Positions 54,356 to 64,000 of a stretch of 64,000 nucleotides of DNA are shown in pieces (position 1 is the stretch's first letter; every line of letters starts with the position of its first letter). Location: positions 48,705 to 112,704 of the forward strand of contig JAAAXO010000152.1 of the NCBI GenBank assembly GCA_011799875.1, written 5' to 3'. The translations under genes and the position numbers were made by a program. The notes under the pieces were generated by a model. It searched no databases. It was not told the origin of the DNA and saw only the letters and a list, made by a program, of their open reading frames with translations. The DNA is from Thinopyrum elongatum (lineage: Eukaryota; Streptophyta; Magnoliopsida; Poales; Poaceae).

Positions 54356-56039
54356 CGAATTATCATGATTTTTTTTTCTTACCGTACAAAGTGTTCTTTT
54401 CGTGGATGAACAATAATCTGATTACAAGTCCATGCCTACAAGCAACCACAGTTTGGGAATGTATCTCTCTACTATCTAATTTCCCCTTGGCTGAAGGGGC
54501 AGTCGGTAATCCCAGCTCTACTGTATGGTTGTTTCATGCATGAACGTACATGATGTTTTGATTATACATTTGAGACTTTTTTGGGGAAACCTTTTGTTTC
54601 CTGTGTGAAGTTTACATACTCTACATCGTGCAGCAGGAATCATTTGTGTATCTTAAGTCTGCATCAGTGAGCAGTTAGCTCTTTGTGGCCTCTCCTAATC
54701 CACTTATGGTTTCCAAACCCTTGTCTAAAGTTAAGTTTGGGTATCCACTAGTTATGTTCCTAAGTTACATAGTCGTTCCATTGCTTCTAATTAAGTTCCG
54801 ATCAAAATTTAGTAGTGGCTCAAGCTATCGCATAAAACCTTTATTGTGTATATTCCTTGGTACTCCTACAAATCAATGTAGTACCCGTGGATGAAATTGC
54901 TTGCTTCCCTTTTTTACCTTAACTTATGTTATTGCGAGGAACATTATTTTCTTCTATGATACTGTTAATTATGGAGAGGACAACAGAGGAGGTAACTCCC
55001 ATGGGCCATTGGGAGATTGTAGTTCTCTCTTTCGTGCCTCCAAATGCACTGATTGCCGGAATGCAATGCATCACCTCGGACAACAACTCGCACGGTGATG
55101 CATTGCATTCCGGCATCACCGAAGAAAATAATTGCATCACCGAAGACTACAACCACACGGACACGGACACGGGCAGTGACTTGGAGCAGTAAAAAGGGCG
55201 CGAGTGCCATCTGCCCATGACCAATCATATCCCATGGTTATTCACGCGCTCCTATCTATCTGCTTGTCGATCCGGATCAACCTTGCCACTTTTAATTAAT
55301 TATTAAAGCGGCTTGTTAAAAATAAAGATCAACCTGGCCACCTGGGTACCAACGGTTTTGCCTGGTGCCTCTGGCTCTCAAGAAAGTGACTAGCCAGCAA
55401 AACAAAAAGTTGCCAGAAATCAATCAATCAGGTAAAGCATCATGGCTCGTGAGTCTTACATGGCCCAGCGCTGCATAGCCACCAGTTTGGATGGAATCCG
55501 GTCGCAGGCCCCTGGCCTTTCTTTGCTGTGTCATCGATGACACACGATACAGTCTTTGATGCCTTTGCTGTGTCGCATCCAGCAAAGCAACAGTTGTGCA
55601 CGCACTGGTGCTGTTTAAGGGAGAGAAGCAGCTCATTTTGGATAAATCGCAAGCTTTCACCATGCCTTGACTGCGATCACACCCCTGCATTCATGGGTAA
55701 TGTTAAACTATTTCAGGGTGAAGACAGATGGCTCACTAATTTTGAGATTGCACGAAGGGGAAAACATGGCAGCATGGTCCCTTTTGTGTTTTTTTTATAC
55801 TTGCATTTTGATGTACTCATAATAAAACTATACTACAACCTAACTTATTATGTTGGACAAACTTTAACTACGATGTCAGACATGGGGCTTGTAAATGCAT
55901 TTTGAAAGGCCCTTTATTACTTTTTTCGGCCGTCAAAGGAGTGTTGGAGCAGATATCACCAAATCATCAAGCCATTAGCCATGGTCCATCACCTCTAAAA
56001 ATTAACGTATCGACTTCTGTTCGGAAAAAAAACTGAATA
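54356..56039. other. Unassigned intergenic sequence with a perfect hairpin
   Basis: No recognised gene. It contains the inverted repeat at 55055-55114. 55430-55680 has complementary open frames of about 70-90 codons without motifs. Sequence composition is ordinary intergenic. Confidence 0.45.
55055..55114. repeat. Perfect 21-bp inverted repeat with 18-nt loop
   Basis: Arms are 55055-55075 (GCCGGAATGCAATGCATC...) and 55094-55114, the exact reverse complement. The loop is 55076-55093. Two further copies of GCATCACCGAAG follow at 55113-55145. Confidence 0.92.
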
Positions 56040-56320
56040 ATTATGTATCGACTAGTACGACCGGTCTAGTCGAGAGTGCCAGGGAAAGTGACCGTCGCGC
56101 ACATGCAGTCTGTCATCTTTTACTGCTCACTCTCTCCAATCTATTCTATTCTATGGGCGGCGCAGTGGTTTTGTTTAAGAAGAGATCAGGAGCGCGGGTT
56201 TAACTTACCTTCACCACGTAGACGTAGTGGCTCTGAACTCTCTCATTCTACTCGCCTCAATGAATTGAAGTTAGTTTTCACATACGTAGGATGCCAACGT
56301 GGCAGTGTTTATTGAACAAA
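56040..56320 (+). repeat. Third copy of the WAK-type upstream block
   Basis: Contains GACCGTCGCGCACATGCAGT, TTTACTGCTCACTCTC and CTATTCTATTCTATGGGCGG in the same order as 33280-33400, which lies upstream of the WAK-like ORF. No kinase ORF follows here, so only the flank was copied or retained. Confidence 0.75.
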
Positions 56321-56387
56321 CCGGTCATTTTGATTTTCCTGAATAATAAAATGATTAGAAATCTTGTCGTTTTATACAAGCCATGAT

Positions 56388-56640
56388 TTTTTATTTTTTG
56401 AAAAGGAGGATGACCCCCGGCCTCTGCATCTGGGAGATGCATGCAGCCACTTTATTAATTATTCGCAAAGACCTTACAAAGTAATACATCAATATGTCTG
56501 AAGCCGCCATCTTGGCAACATCTGTCGCTACTCCTATCCATTGATGAAGGGGTGCAGAAAGTATGAGCCGAATACCCAGACCTCTCACTTAAGCCTAACA
56601 TTTAAAGCCGGAGGCCCCAACCAAGCCACATACCAGATCT
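56388..56640 (-). mobile_element. LINE 3' end fragment
   Basis: Starts TTTTTTGAAAAGGAGGATGA then CCCCCGGCCTCTGCATCTG, the reverse complement of the conserved LINE tail at 24.97 kb. It continues with 3' UTR text GCAGCCACTTTATTAATTATTC. ORF2 is not present. Confidence 0.75.
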
Positions 56641-57121
56641 GGGGCACAAAGTGGTCCGACGCACTCTCATACAAGGCACGAACTAGAATGCAATTTTTAT
56701 TTTATTTTTAAATTTGCAAGTGCACAAACTACATATGCATGATCCCCCCCCCCCCCCCCCTCAACATTTTTTATGACAGTATTCTTTTTTTGAGATGGAT
56801 GACAGTATTCTTTTAAAGGGTGTGCAGCCCAAGTGAGTCGACTCCTTTGTCATTCATTCATCCCTAGTTCCATTTCATACCCCCGATAGAGGTAGTAAGT
56901 AGAGCACCATGACCACCACGCCCAGCTCTCATTTCCTGCTGAGTAAATACGCAATTTTTTGATTAAATTAATCCAGGAAATAATCACGATCATGGCATTG
57001 ATTAAATTACTGACATACTGATTACGAACCAGACTAGCATGTACTACGCATATAGCAGAAACATCTATGCACATAGCTAGTACTGCTAATACAGAAATAA
57101 ACATGAGAGGGATAAACATGT

Positions 57122-58487
57122 CACTGGTAGAAAACGGGGCTTTAGTCCCGGTTGGGAAGGGCCTCTAGTCCCGGTTTTCCAACCGGGACAGCCCAATCGG
57201 GACTAAAGCCCCACCTTTTTAGTCCCGGTCGTGTTACGAACCGGGACTAAAGGCCCTCCACGTGGCTGCGCACATGAGCTGGGGCTAGAGGACCTTTAGT
57301 CCCGGTTGGTAACACCAACCGGGACTAAAGGACCTTTTTTTTGAAATAAATTTTTTCATATTTTTATTTTTTTTAAATTTTTTTCCTATTTTTTAATTTT
57401 TTTTCCTATATTTAAAATCTTTGAATTATTTGTCAGTTTAATCTCTAATCGCCCCTAATCTCAAGTCAAAGCACACACTCGTGGTCAAACTTCCCAGTCG
57501 GTCACCCATCCTCACACTACTCCACCCCCATCACTGATAACATCTTGATAATACTATGCTATCAATCTTATTATCCCCTAGACTTTGATGTCACATGATA
57601 TTATTTTTTGAATTCCAAACCTATATTAACATAAACATTAATGATTAAGTAATAATAATTATTAATTTAAATAACAAAAAAAATGAATTTTACAATATTA
57701 TTGCCATTTTTAATTTAATATGGAAAAATTCATATCTTTACATTCGTAAATCGAAATTCAACAAATAATATGTATAAATCGATCAGAAAAATGATAGGAA
57801 TCCAAATATTGCATCCATATCATATTTTGCATAATGTATTATGTCTTTTAAATAATGTACTGCTATGTGTGCTTATTTTTTTGATTTTGTAGGAAAAAAA
57901 TCTTCTTTTTGAAAAAACTTTTTTTACTTTTGGAATTTTGAGAATCTGAGAAAAGTTCACCGGGTAAACCCAGGTGAAATCGAGTCCCAATTTTTTTCTA
58001 GCTTTTTTTGATATATTAAACTTTTTTTTCGACGTCGTATGCAAAAGTTATGGCCGTTTTACATTTTTTTCTGTTTTTTCCAAAAACGGGTCAAAATTCA
58101 TATTTCAAAATTTCTATACCAACTAGACACTAAAACCTAACTACATCTCAAAGGATTTTTTTTTTGAAGATTTTATCATTTTTGTTTATTTTCTACAAAA
58201 CTAAAAAAGACGGTGGGGGGGGGGGGGGGTGTAGGCATGAGAGAAAAAAAAACCTTTAGTCCCGGTTGGTGTTAGTCCCGGTTGGAGGTGCCGCAACCTT
58301 TAGTCCCGGTTGGTGTCTCCAACCGGAAATAAAGGTCCATTTTGAACCGGGACTGATGCCTGCCAAGCCCCGACCGTCGCCCTAGCCGCTCGAACCGGGA
58401 CTAATGCTCACATTAGTCCCGGTTCGTAATGCAACCGGGACTAATGTGTAGATCGAGCCAGAACCAAAGCCCTGTTTTCTACTAGTG
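57122..58487. mobile_element. Non-autonomous CACTA element (1366 bp), TSD TGT
   Basis: The left end is CACTGGTAGAAAACGGGGCT, the right end (other strand) CACTAGTAGAAAACAGGGCT. TGT flanks both sides (57119-57121 and 58488-58490), a 3-bp TSD as required for CACTA elements. Sub-terminal arrays of AGTCCCGGTT in both orientations (at least fifteen) occupy the first 220 and last 240 bp and are likely transposase binding sites. The middle is A/T-rich with no ORF. Confidence 0.93.
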
Positions 58488-58493
58488 TGTTAT

Positions 58494-58612
58494 TCCCTCC
58501 GATCAGCCAGGCAGAGGCCGCGGCGGCGGCGACAGCAGCAACATCCTCGGTGGCCTTCTTCTCGGCCTCGAGCTTCTCAGCGGCGGCACGGTCGGCTTCG
58601 TTGGTGGTGGAC
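58494..58612 (-). CDS. Short Ala/Glu-rich frame, partial
   Basis: From ATG 58612 on the minus strand: MSTTNEADRAAAEKLEAEKK, then ATEDVAAVAAAAASAWLIGG, with a good Kozak-like context (GTCACCATG). It is cut after 40 codons by the CACTA insertion at 58487. A predicted charged helix; function unknown. Confidence 0.35.
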
Positions 58613-59315
58613 ATGGTGACGATGAAGACGACGCGGACACAAAGGAAGCGGACGAACGGCGGCGAGCAGTCGCGTAGGAGACGCTCCCCAAAAACCTAAT
58701 CGCCCCTCTCCCGTACAGGATCTAGAGAGGCGGAGTTTCGGAGGCCTGCTCTCCCGTCAACCGTGTACGCGGTGGACGGGATGGGATCACCGGCGGCAGC
58801 AGCAGCAAAGGAACGATGGTGGGTGTGGAGGCAGCAGATGCGATCTGAATTGCTTGACGGCTAGGGTTGGCAGACGCCTCACATATATAGGCACGGCCGC
58901 GTGGAGAGACGTTGGCTGGACCCACGTCCGAGTCGGTAACAGCCCACGATCCAGCGTCTCAGATCGTGGCTCTTCTGTTAGGGACTCTCCGTTCCCGACC
59001 GGCAAAAATAAGCGCATATGTGTGAGCTCGACTCGGCTCATTCCCGTGGCGCGGCGTGGCACGGCGCGACGCGTCGTGACGAGGCGTGGTGTGTCGAGGC
59101 GGGCGGCGAAGGAGGAGCGTGCGGGAGCCACTTCTCTTCTCAAGCTCCAATATCATGTGAAAGAGAATCCCTTATAAGGAGGTCCAACTCCTCTCCAACT
59201 AGCAATATGGAACTAAACTTCCCACCACACCCATTGCCAAATATCCCACATGGGCCCTTAGAGATTTTCTGAAATTGTTAGATGGGCCCTAGGCCCACCC
59301 TAATATTTCAACAAT

Positions 59316-60015
59316 CCCTCACCAGATCTCAAGGGTCCATTTTGTCCTTTGTTCCAAACACTGTTTTGATATACCAGTATTTTAATGGAGACCAGTTAAG
59401 GTTGAACTCCACCTAGAGCAAGGAGCTACACTCCTTCACAACTGAACAATGGACTATGCCTTGAATTGTCAGTTTGGCATAAAGAAGTTTCACCACATGT
59501 CTTACTAGTACTAGACTGCCGAAGGCTGACCCCTCGGGTGGAGCATATTAGTCACACTCCTGGCCTATTCATGAGCTTGCTAGAGATCACCCCAATCTCA
59601 TAGACTGTGACCAGCAGTCGGGCTCATATAGGTGTGTTCCTCCAAAGATCGCTCTATAGGACAGCATCTTGCTTATATATAAGCCTTGGAACACATTAAG
59701 ACAGTAGTCAACCTACCATACAGTTTCCGAGATTATTGCATCTCCAACGGAGTGGGTTAATAAAGTTACTCTCCTCAGTTCACCACTGGCTTGTTTTCCC
59801 AGGTCCTACTTCACGGGATCTCCGGTCACTTAGGTTGGGTTACCACCATGGCAACTCATGTGGGTCTCATACCCATCTTCCTTGATGCATTATTTATCAC
59901 AACACGTGATAGCCCTTTAGTAAAGGGATCTGTCAGATTCTTAGCCGTTTGAATATAATCCAACGCTATCACTCTGGAGTTTCTTAAACATCTGACAGCT
60001 TTCAATCTTATTCTT
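59316..60015 (-). pseudogene. Copia RNase H C-terminus and 3' untranslated region
   Basis: The minus strand from about 60015 to 59848 reads SVALDYIQTAKNLTD-like text and DPFTKGLSRVVINNASRKMG, then MRPT and a stop; this is the conserved C-terminal end of Copia polyproteins. One frame break lies between the first and second parts. The rest to 59316 is the untranslated stretch before the polypurine tract. The upstream RT is missing beyond 60015. Confidence 0.7.
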
Positions 60016-60185
60016 ATAAAACATTATTACGCAAAATTGAAGCAATTGATACTCAAATAAAAAGTTGTATTATGCTTGATAATGAGCGAAAAATGCTGTC
60101 CAAACCTTGAAACCTCAAGATAACCATCGGAAGCTCAAATATTATAAAACCTTTGATGTACGAAAAGAAATACCTGTAAATTTTT

Positions 60186-63100
60186 ATTTATTTTTTAGAA
60201 GAAGAGGGCCCAGCCCCGATTCCATTGCATAGCAAAGAAATCACAGAGTACATCACTTCCGAGGTCAAACAGACTCCAAGCTAGCAAAGACTACAAGAAT
60301 ATAAAAGGATAGCAGCTAGCTACCTAGCTATTACAGAGAATCAGCCTCAGGCTCAAAGACACACTCGCTCAGAAGGAACTAGCCACCACCTCTACTGAAA
60401 AAAAGAAATAAAGCTAAAACAGGATAGTATGCCAAAACGCCTCAGCCTGGATCTGGCCATAGAAGCGGTAGAGGCGCTTTGATCAGGATCTCCAGCTCTC
60501 GAACCATGCTCTGAATTTGCTTTTTAACAGGGTCTGCAGCCAGCGGTTCCCAGCGAGCAACGTACGAGGCAGTTTTGCGCCAGAGTACCTGTATATTAGA
60601 CCACTTAGCGCGGTTAAACACAAGATCATTTCTGATATTCCAGATAGCCCACAGACCAGCTGCATGAATGACATTGACAGCAGCCATATTTTGTCCTCTA
60701 GACCAGCATTTAGCAAAAGCAAGCATATTGGCTGATCCTTTATATCTAGTTATGCTAGATATGGCTTTCCAGAATTCAACAGCAATGTCACATCCAAAAA
60801 ACAGGTGATGACAGGATTCATCTATAGAGCAAAAAGGGCAAGTGGTGTCAGGGACATGTTGCCTTTTCCCTAAGTTGTCTCTGGTCAACATTTTGTTATT
60901 GACCACCAGCCAGAGGAATATATGAATCCTGGCCGGGATCTTAATATTCCACACAGCAGGGGTGTTATTAGGCAACACCCCCCTAAAATTAACTACCTTA
61001 TATAAAGATTTAACAGTAAAGACTCCACTGGAATTAAGGTTCCAGACCAAGGAATCTTCTTTGTTAGAGTAAACAATGGATTTAGCAATCTCCAAGAGTT
61101 CAAACCAAAGGGATAAGAGCTCATCAGAGAAACATCTCCTAAAAGTAATTTTAAGGTTAGTACCATCCCACAGCCTATCTATGGTATAATCATGCTCATT
61201 GGCAAGTTTGTACAGGTCCCAATATAGGGTAGTTAGTGGGGCTGTCCCAAACCAATGATCCTCCCAGAATCTAACTTTCTTACCATTACCAATACTCCAG
61301 GAATAGCCAAACTTAGTAGCTTCGGCAGCCCAGAGTACTCCTTTCCAAAAGGGAGAGGCACCTATGGATGGACAGGTAAAAATGTTGGGGGACTGGGTAT
61401 TGTACTTAGCATCTATTATGCTTTTCCAGATCTTCCCCTCATCTTTATTATATCTGCTGACCCAAGAGGCCAGCAGACAAAGATTCATATCAGAGAGGTC
61501 AGTAATCCCCAGCCCTCCATAGTCTTTCTTCATGGAGAGAGTCCCCCAGCTAGCCAGATGATATTTATGATGACCCTCATAATCATCCCAAAAACAGTGA
61601 GCTAACTGAGAGTTGATGAGCTTAATAGCCCATTTGGGGAACTTAATATAACCCATGAAATAAGAGGGAATGCTGGCTAGACAGGCTTGTACAAGAATCA
61701 ATCTCTTGCCAAAAGACAGAAGCCTCCCTCTCCAGCCAGTAGCTCTCTTAATAACTTTGTCAACCATTGGCTGAAGGTCCTCTCTTCTAAGTTTAGTAAA
61801 GTGAAGAGGGGCACCAAGGTACTTGATAGGAAAGGAACTCAGTTTACAGCCCAAAATCTGGGCAAAATTAATGGCTTCATCCCTATCAATATTAATGGGA
61901 ACCAAATCACACTTATGAAAGTTAATCCTCATGCCAGATAGTTGCTCAAAACAAGAAAGCAACCATTTTAGATTTCTAGCATGCTCTAAGTTATTATCAA
62001 GGAAAAGTAAAGTGTCATCTGCATACTGCATGCTAATGACACCAGCAGGGTTGGAAGGGGGGAACACACCAGCAATCATTTGCTGATTGGCTGCCTTAGC
62101 AAGTATTCTAGTGAATACATCAGCAGCAAGATTAAAAAGAAGAGGTGATGCAGGGTCACCCTGCCTCACTCCTTTGCCTGCTATGAAAAACTCACTATTG
62201 GTGTCATTAATCCCGACTCCAACAGAGCCATTGTGGAGAAGAGTACCCAATTTCTGCATCCATTTGGGACCAAAGCCTCTTCTCCTAAGCATATCTAATA
62301 GGAACTCTCTGTTAACCATGTCATAAGCCTTCTCATAGTCAAGTTTAATGCAAAATCCCTGAAGGTGGTTACTAGCTACAGCATGGACTACCTCATGGGC
62401 TGCTACAATACGTTCTAAAATAAATCTCCCCTTAATAAAAGCAGTTTGGTTAGGAGAAATCAAGTCATTGCACACTGGGCCAAATTTATTAGCAACACAC
62501 TTAGCAAAGATCTTGAAACTACAGTTGATCATAGCTAGGGGTCTAAATCTATCTAAAGAGACAGCATTAGGCTCTTTAGGGACAAGGGTCAGAAGGGAGA
62601 AATTAAGCCTGAATAGGTCCAGCTCCCCTTTCTCCCAATCTCTAAAGAGAGCAAAAAGGTCACTCTTAATGAGTTCCCGAAAATGCTGATAAAACAGAAA
62701 AGGAAAACCATCAGGGCCAGGTGCACCTTCAGCATATGAGCCAAAGACTGCATTCTTGATCTCTTCTTCCGAAAAAGGCTTTTCTAAGAAATCAATGTGT
62801 GCCTCAGTGGCCATGCTGGACTGGTCCCAAAAGTCATCTAACAACTTAATATTAATAGGAGGGGAGTAGCCAAACAAATTTTTATAATAATCAACAGCAT
62901 TGGCAATTATACCTTCAGTAGTTTCCACTGGGCCATTGGCAGTTTCCAGAACAGCAATGTGTTTCTTCCTCCTCTTCTGGTTGGCCAGGGCTTGAAAATA
63001 GTCAGAGTTCAGGTCTCCCTCTTTGATGTCCCTCTCTCTAGCTCTTTGCCTGGCCTTGATTTCCTCCTTCTTCCAGATTTCATTAAGATCTCCTGCAATC

Positions 63101-64000
63101 ACTTTCAATCTAGTTTTAGAAACAGGGGAAAGAGGTTGAGATTCTGCGAGAATATCTAAACAATTATACTCAACTACTAAGGCTTGCTTAGTTTTGTTTT
63201 GAGAGGCCTCATAATTAAGGGCCCACCCTTTGGTGGCTTTCCTAGTATTCCTAATCTTAAACTGCCAAATATCAATAGCAGAGGAAAAGTGGCAGTCAGT
63301 GTTCCAAGCTTTGTGAACAATCTCATCAAAGCCAGGAACCTCTAACCACCATTTCTCAAATCTATAAACTTTGTTCCTAGGAATGGTCATAGCATCAGAA
63401 TTAAAAACAAGAGGAGTATGATCACTCCCAATTCTAGGGAGGGCTTTGACCTGGCTAGCAGGAAAAAGTCTTTCCCAATCAGCAGAAACGAAAATCCTAT
63501 CTAAAGCAGCCATGACCAGGTTGTCTTGGTTATTAGCCCAAGTGTACTTCCTGCCAGCATTCTTGATCTCAATGAGACCAAATTTATTAATCCAGTCATT
63601 AAAGAGATCAGCCCAGTGCTGATTAATCAGGCCTGTGTTCTTATCTTCAGCAACTCTAATCAGATTATAGTCACCTCCTACAATAGTGGGGCCAGCCCAG
63701 CTATCTAGGAGGTTATGCAGTTCATTGATAAAGTCTAATTTAAAGTTATCATAAGCAGAACCATATACATCAATCAGCCTCCAAACAGTGTTATTACACT
63801 TATTCTTCAGTAAACAAGAGATACTGAAAGTATGAATATCACAAGCAGTAATCTCAAATATATCCTCCTTGACTCCCACCAAAATACCACCAGCTGTGTT
63901 ATTGGCAGGGAGCAAATTCTAGATAAAACCATTCCTAGAGTCAATAGCCTCTAATTGAGTAATATTGAACTCAGTTTTCTTGGTTTCAGATAAGCAAATA
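60186..64000 (-). mobile_element. LINE element, 3' part, continuing beyond the right edge
   Basis: The A-rich tail (T-rich on plus) is at about 60186-60203, followed by a ~240-bp 3' UTR and ORF2 up to and past position 64000. It is the longest LINE copy in the window. The TSD cannot be scored because the 5' end is outside. Confidence 0.88.
60442..64000 (-). pseudogene. LINE ORF2: endonuclease, reverse transcriptase, zf-RVT; one amber stop
   Basis: The frame is open from 63915 to 60442 (1157 codons) and, across a single TAG at 63919-63921, to the window edge (upstream text ICLSETKKTEFNITQLEAID). Domains: endonuclease/exonuclease/phosphatase ([26 protein letters not shown]), RT from about residue 455 ([44 protein letters not shown] near 630), and zf-RVT near 985-1060 ([37 protein letters not shown]). 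These give nicking, target-primed reverse transcription and RNA binding. The frame is well preserved, so the copy is young; relatives probably have a sense codon such as Trp at the amber position. Confidence 0.9.

Larger units (their letters stand above)
56830..59315 (-). mobile_element. Copia 3' LTR region (minus), split by a CACTA element
   Basis: On the minus strand, after Copia RNase H and a purine-rich tract (CTGGTGAGGGAT), sequence starting TGTTGAAATATTAGGGTGGG at 59315 begins the LTR. It runs through a GC-rich leader (58620-59060, with CCTATATATGTGAGG as TATA-like box at about 58885) and GGTTTTTGGGGAGCGTCTCC, and seems to continue past the CACTA element to about 56830 (CCTCTCATGTTTATTTCTGT). 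The far end is not exactly placed. A short frame on the minus strand from ATG 58612 (MSTTNEADRAAAEKLEAEKK) lies in this region; whether it is LTR, gag or captured is open. Confidence 0.5.

Noticed and set aside
57140..57340. AGTCCCGGTT arrays considered as a CRISPR-like or satellite array
   Set aside because: Units occur in both orientations without regular spacing, inside a CACTA element with TIRs and TSD.
3361..58229. Homopolymer runs (C at 3366, 48206 and 56744; G at 27606, 39931 and 58214)
   Set aside because: Common in Triticeae repeats; lengths may be assembly-limited and they carry no function I can support.

Overview
The window is nuclear DNA from a Triticeae-type grass (wheat/barley group). 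The evidence is a dense nest of Gypsy and Copia LTR retrotransposons, CACTA elements, LINEs and MITEs, with split genes of plant immune-receptor type. No organellar, viral or bacterial genes, tRNA, rRNA or CRISPR were seen. All calls were read by eye from the sequence; no database search was run. Layout, 1-24 kb: a decayed CACTA transposon on the + strand (transposase fragment at 2.0 kb, second gene with a Ulp1-like end at 16.3-20.7 kb) is broken up by later insertions. These are an LTR fragment (1-1977), Gypsy A (2159-6477, minus), Gypsy B (6478-15241, minus, with gag and protease but no reverse transcriptase) and a solo LTR (17801-19355, TSD GCCAT). A Copia remnant (about 20.9-23.9 kb, minus) carries its own solo LTR (22429-22897, TSD GCGCC). 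Layout, 24-35 kb: a 5'-truncated LINE, then an apparently intact six-exon gene for a non-RD protein kinase fused to a major sperm protein (MSP) domain (25033-26856, minus, 456 aa). After it come LINE tails, a second copy of part of the Copia remnant, an orphan MSP exon fragment (29519-29712), a deleted Gypsy C (29.8-32.4 kb, plus) and a WAK-like kinase ORF without a glycine-rich loop (33687-34670). Layout, 35-43 kb: a PIF/Harbinger-like element, two MITEs, a LINE copy with a 13-bp TSD and several unassigned intergenic stretches. Layout, 43-52 kb: the most interesting region. A kinase-jacalin gene (43498-46737) has the same kinase exon structure as the kinase-MSP gene, and its C-terminal domain is swapped at the same phase-0 intron. 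It is followed on the same strand by a CC-NB-LRR gene (47073-50475). The NLR has lost its usual start methionine and can be joined in frame, through a small 81-nt exon, to the jacalin exons, giving a possible kinase-jacalin-NLR fusion. Three copies of one intron sequence lie between the modules. The NLR carries a frameshift and has lost its last LRRs. A broken WAK ectodomain follows (51440-52042). Layout, 52-64 kb: LTR fragments, a Copia 3' end holding an intact 1.37-kb non-autonomous CACTA element (57122-58487, TSD TGT), and a long LINE ORF2 (minus strand) that runs off the right edge and carries one in-frame amber stop. Working together: the host genes look like a resistance-gene cluster in which one kinase family acquires different C-terminal domains by exon exchange, while duplicated flanking blocks (33.2/56.1 kb and 34.7/50.6 kb) record repeated local rearrangement. 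Function in immunity is inferred from domain content only.
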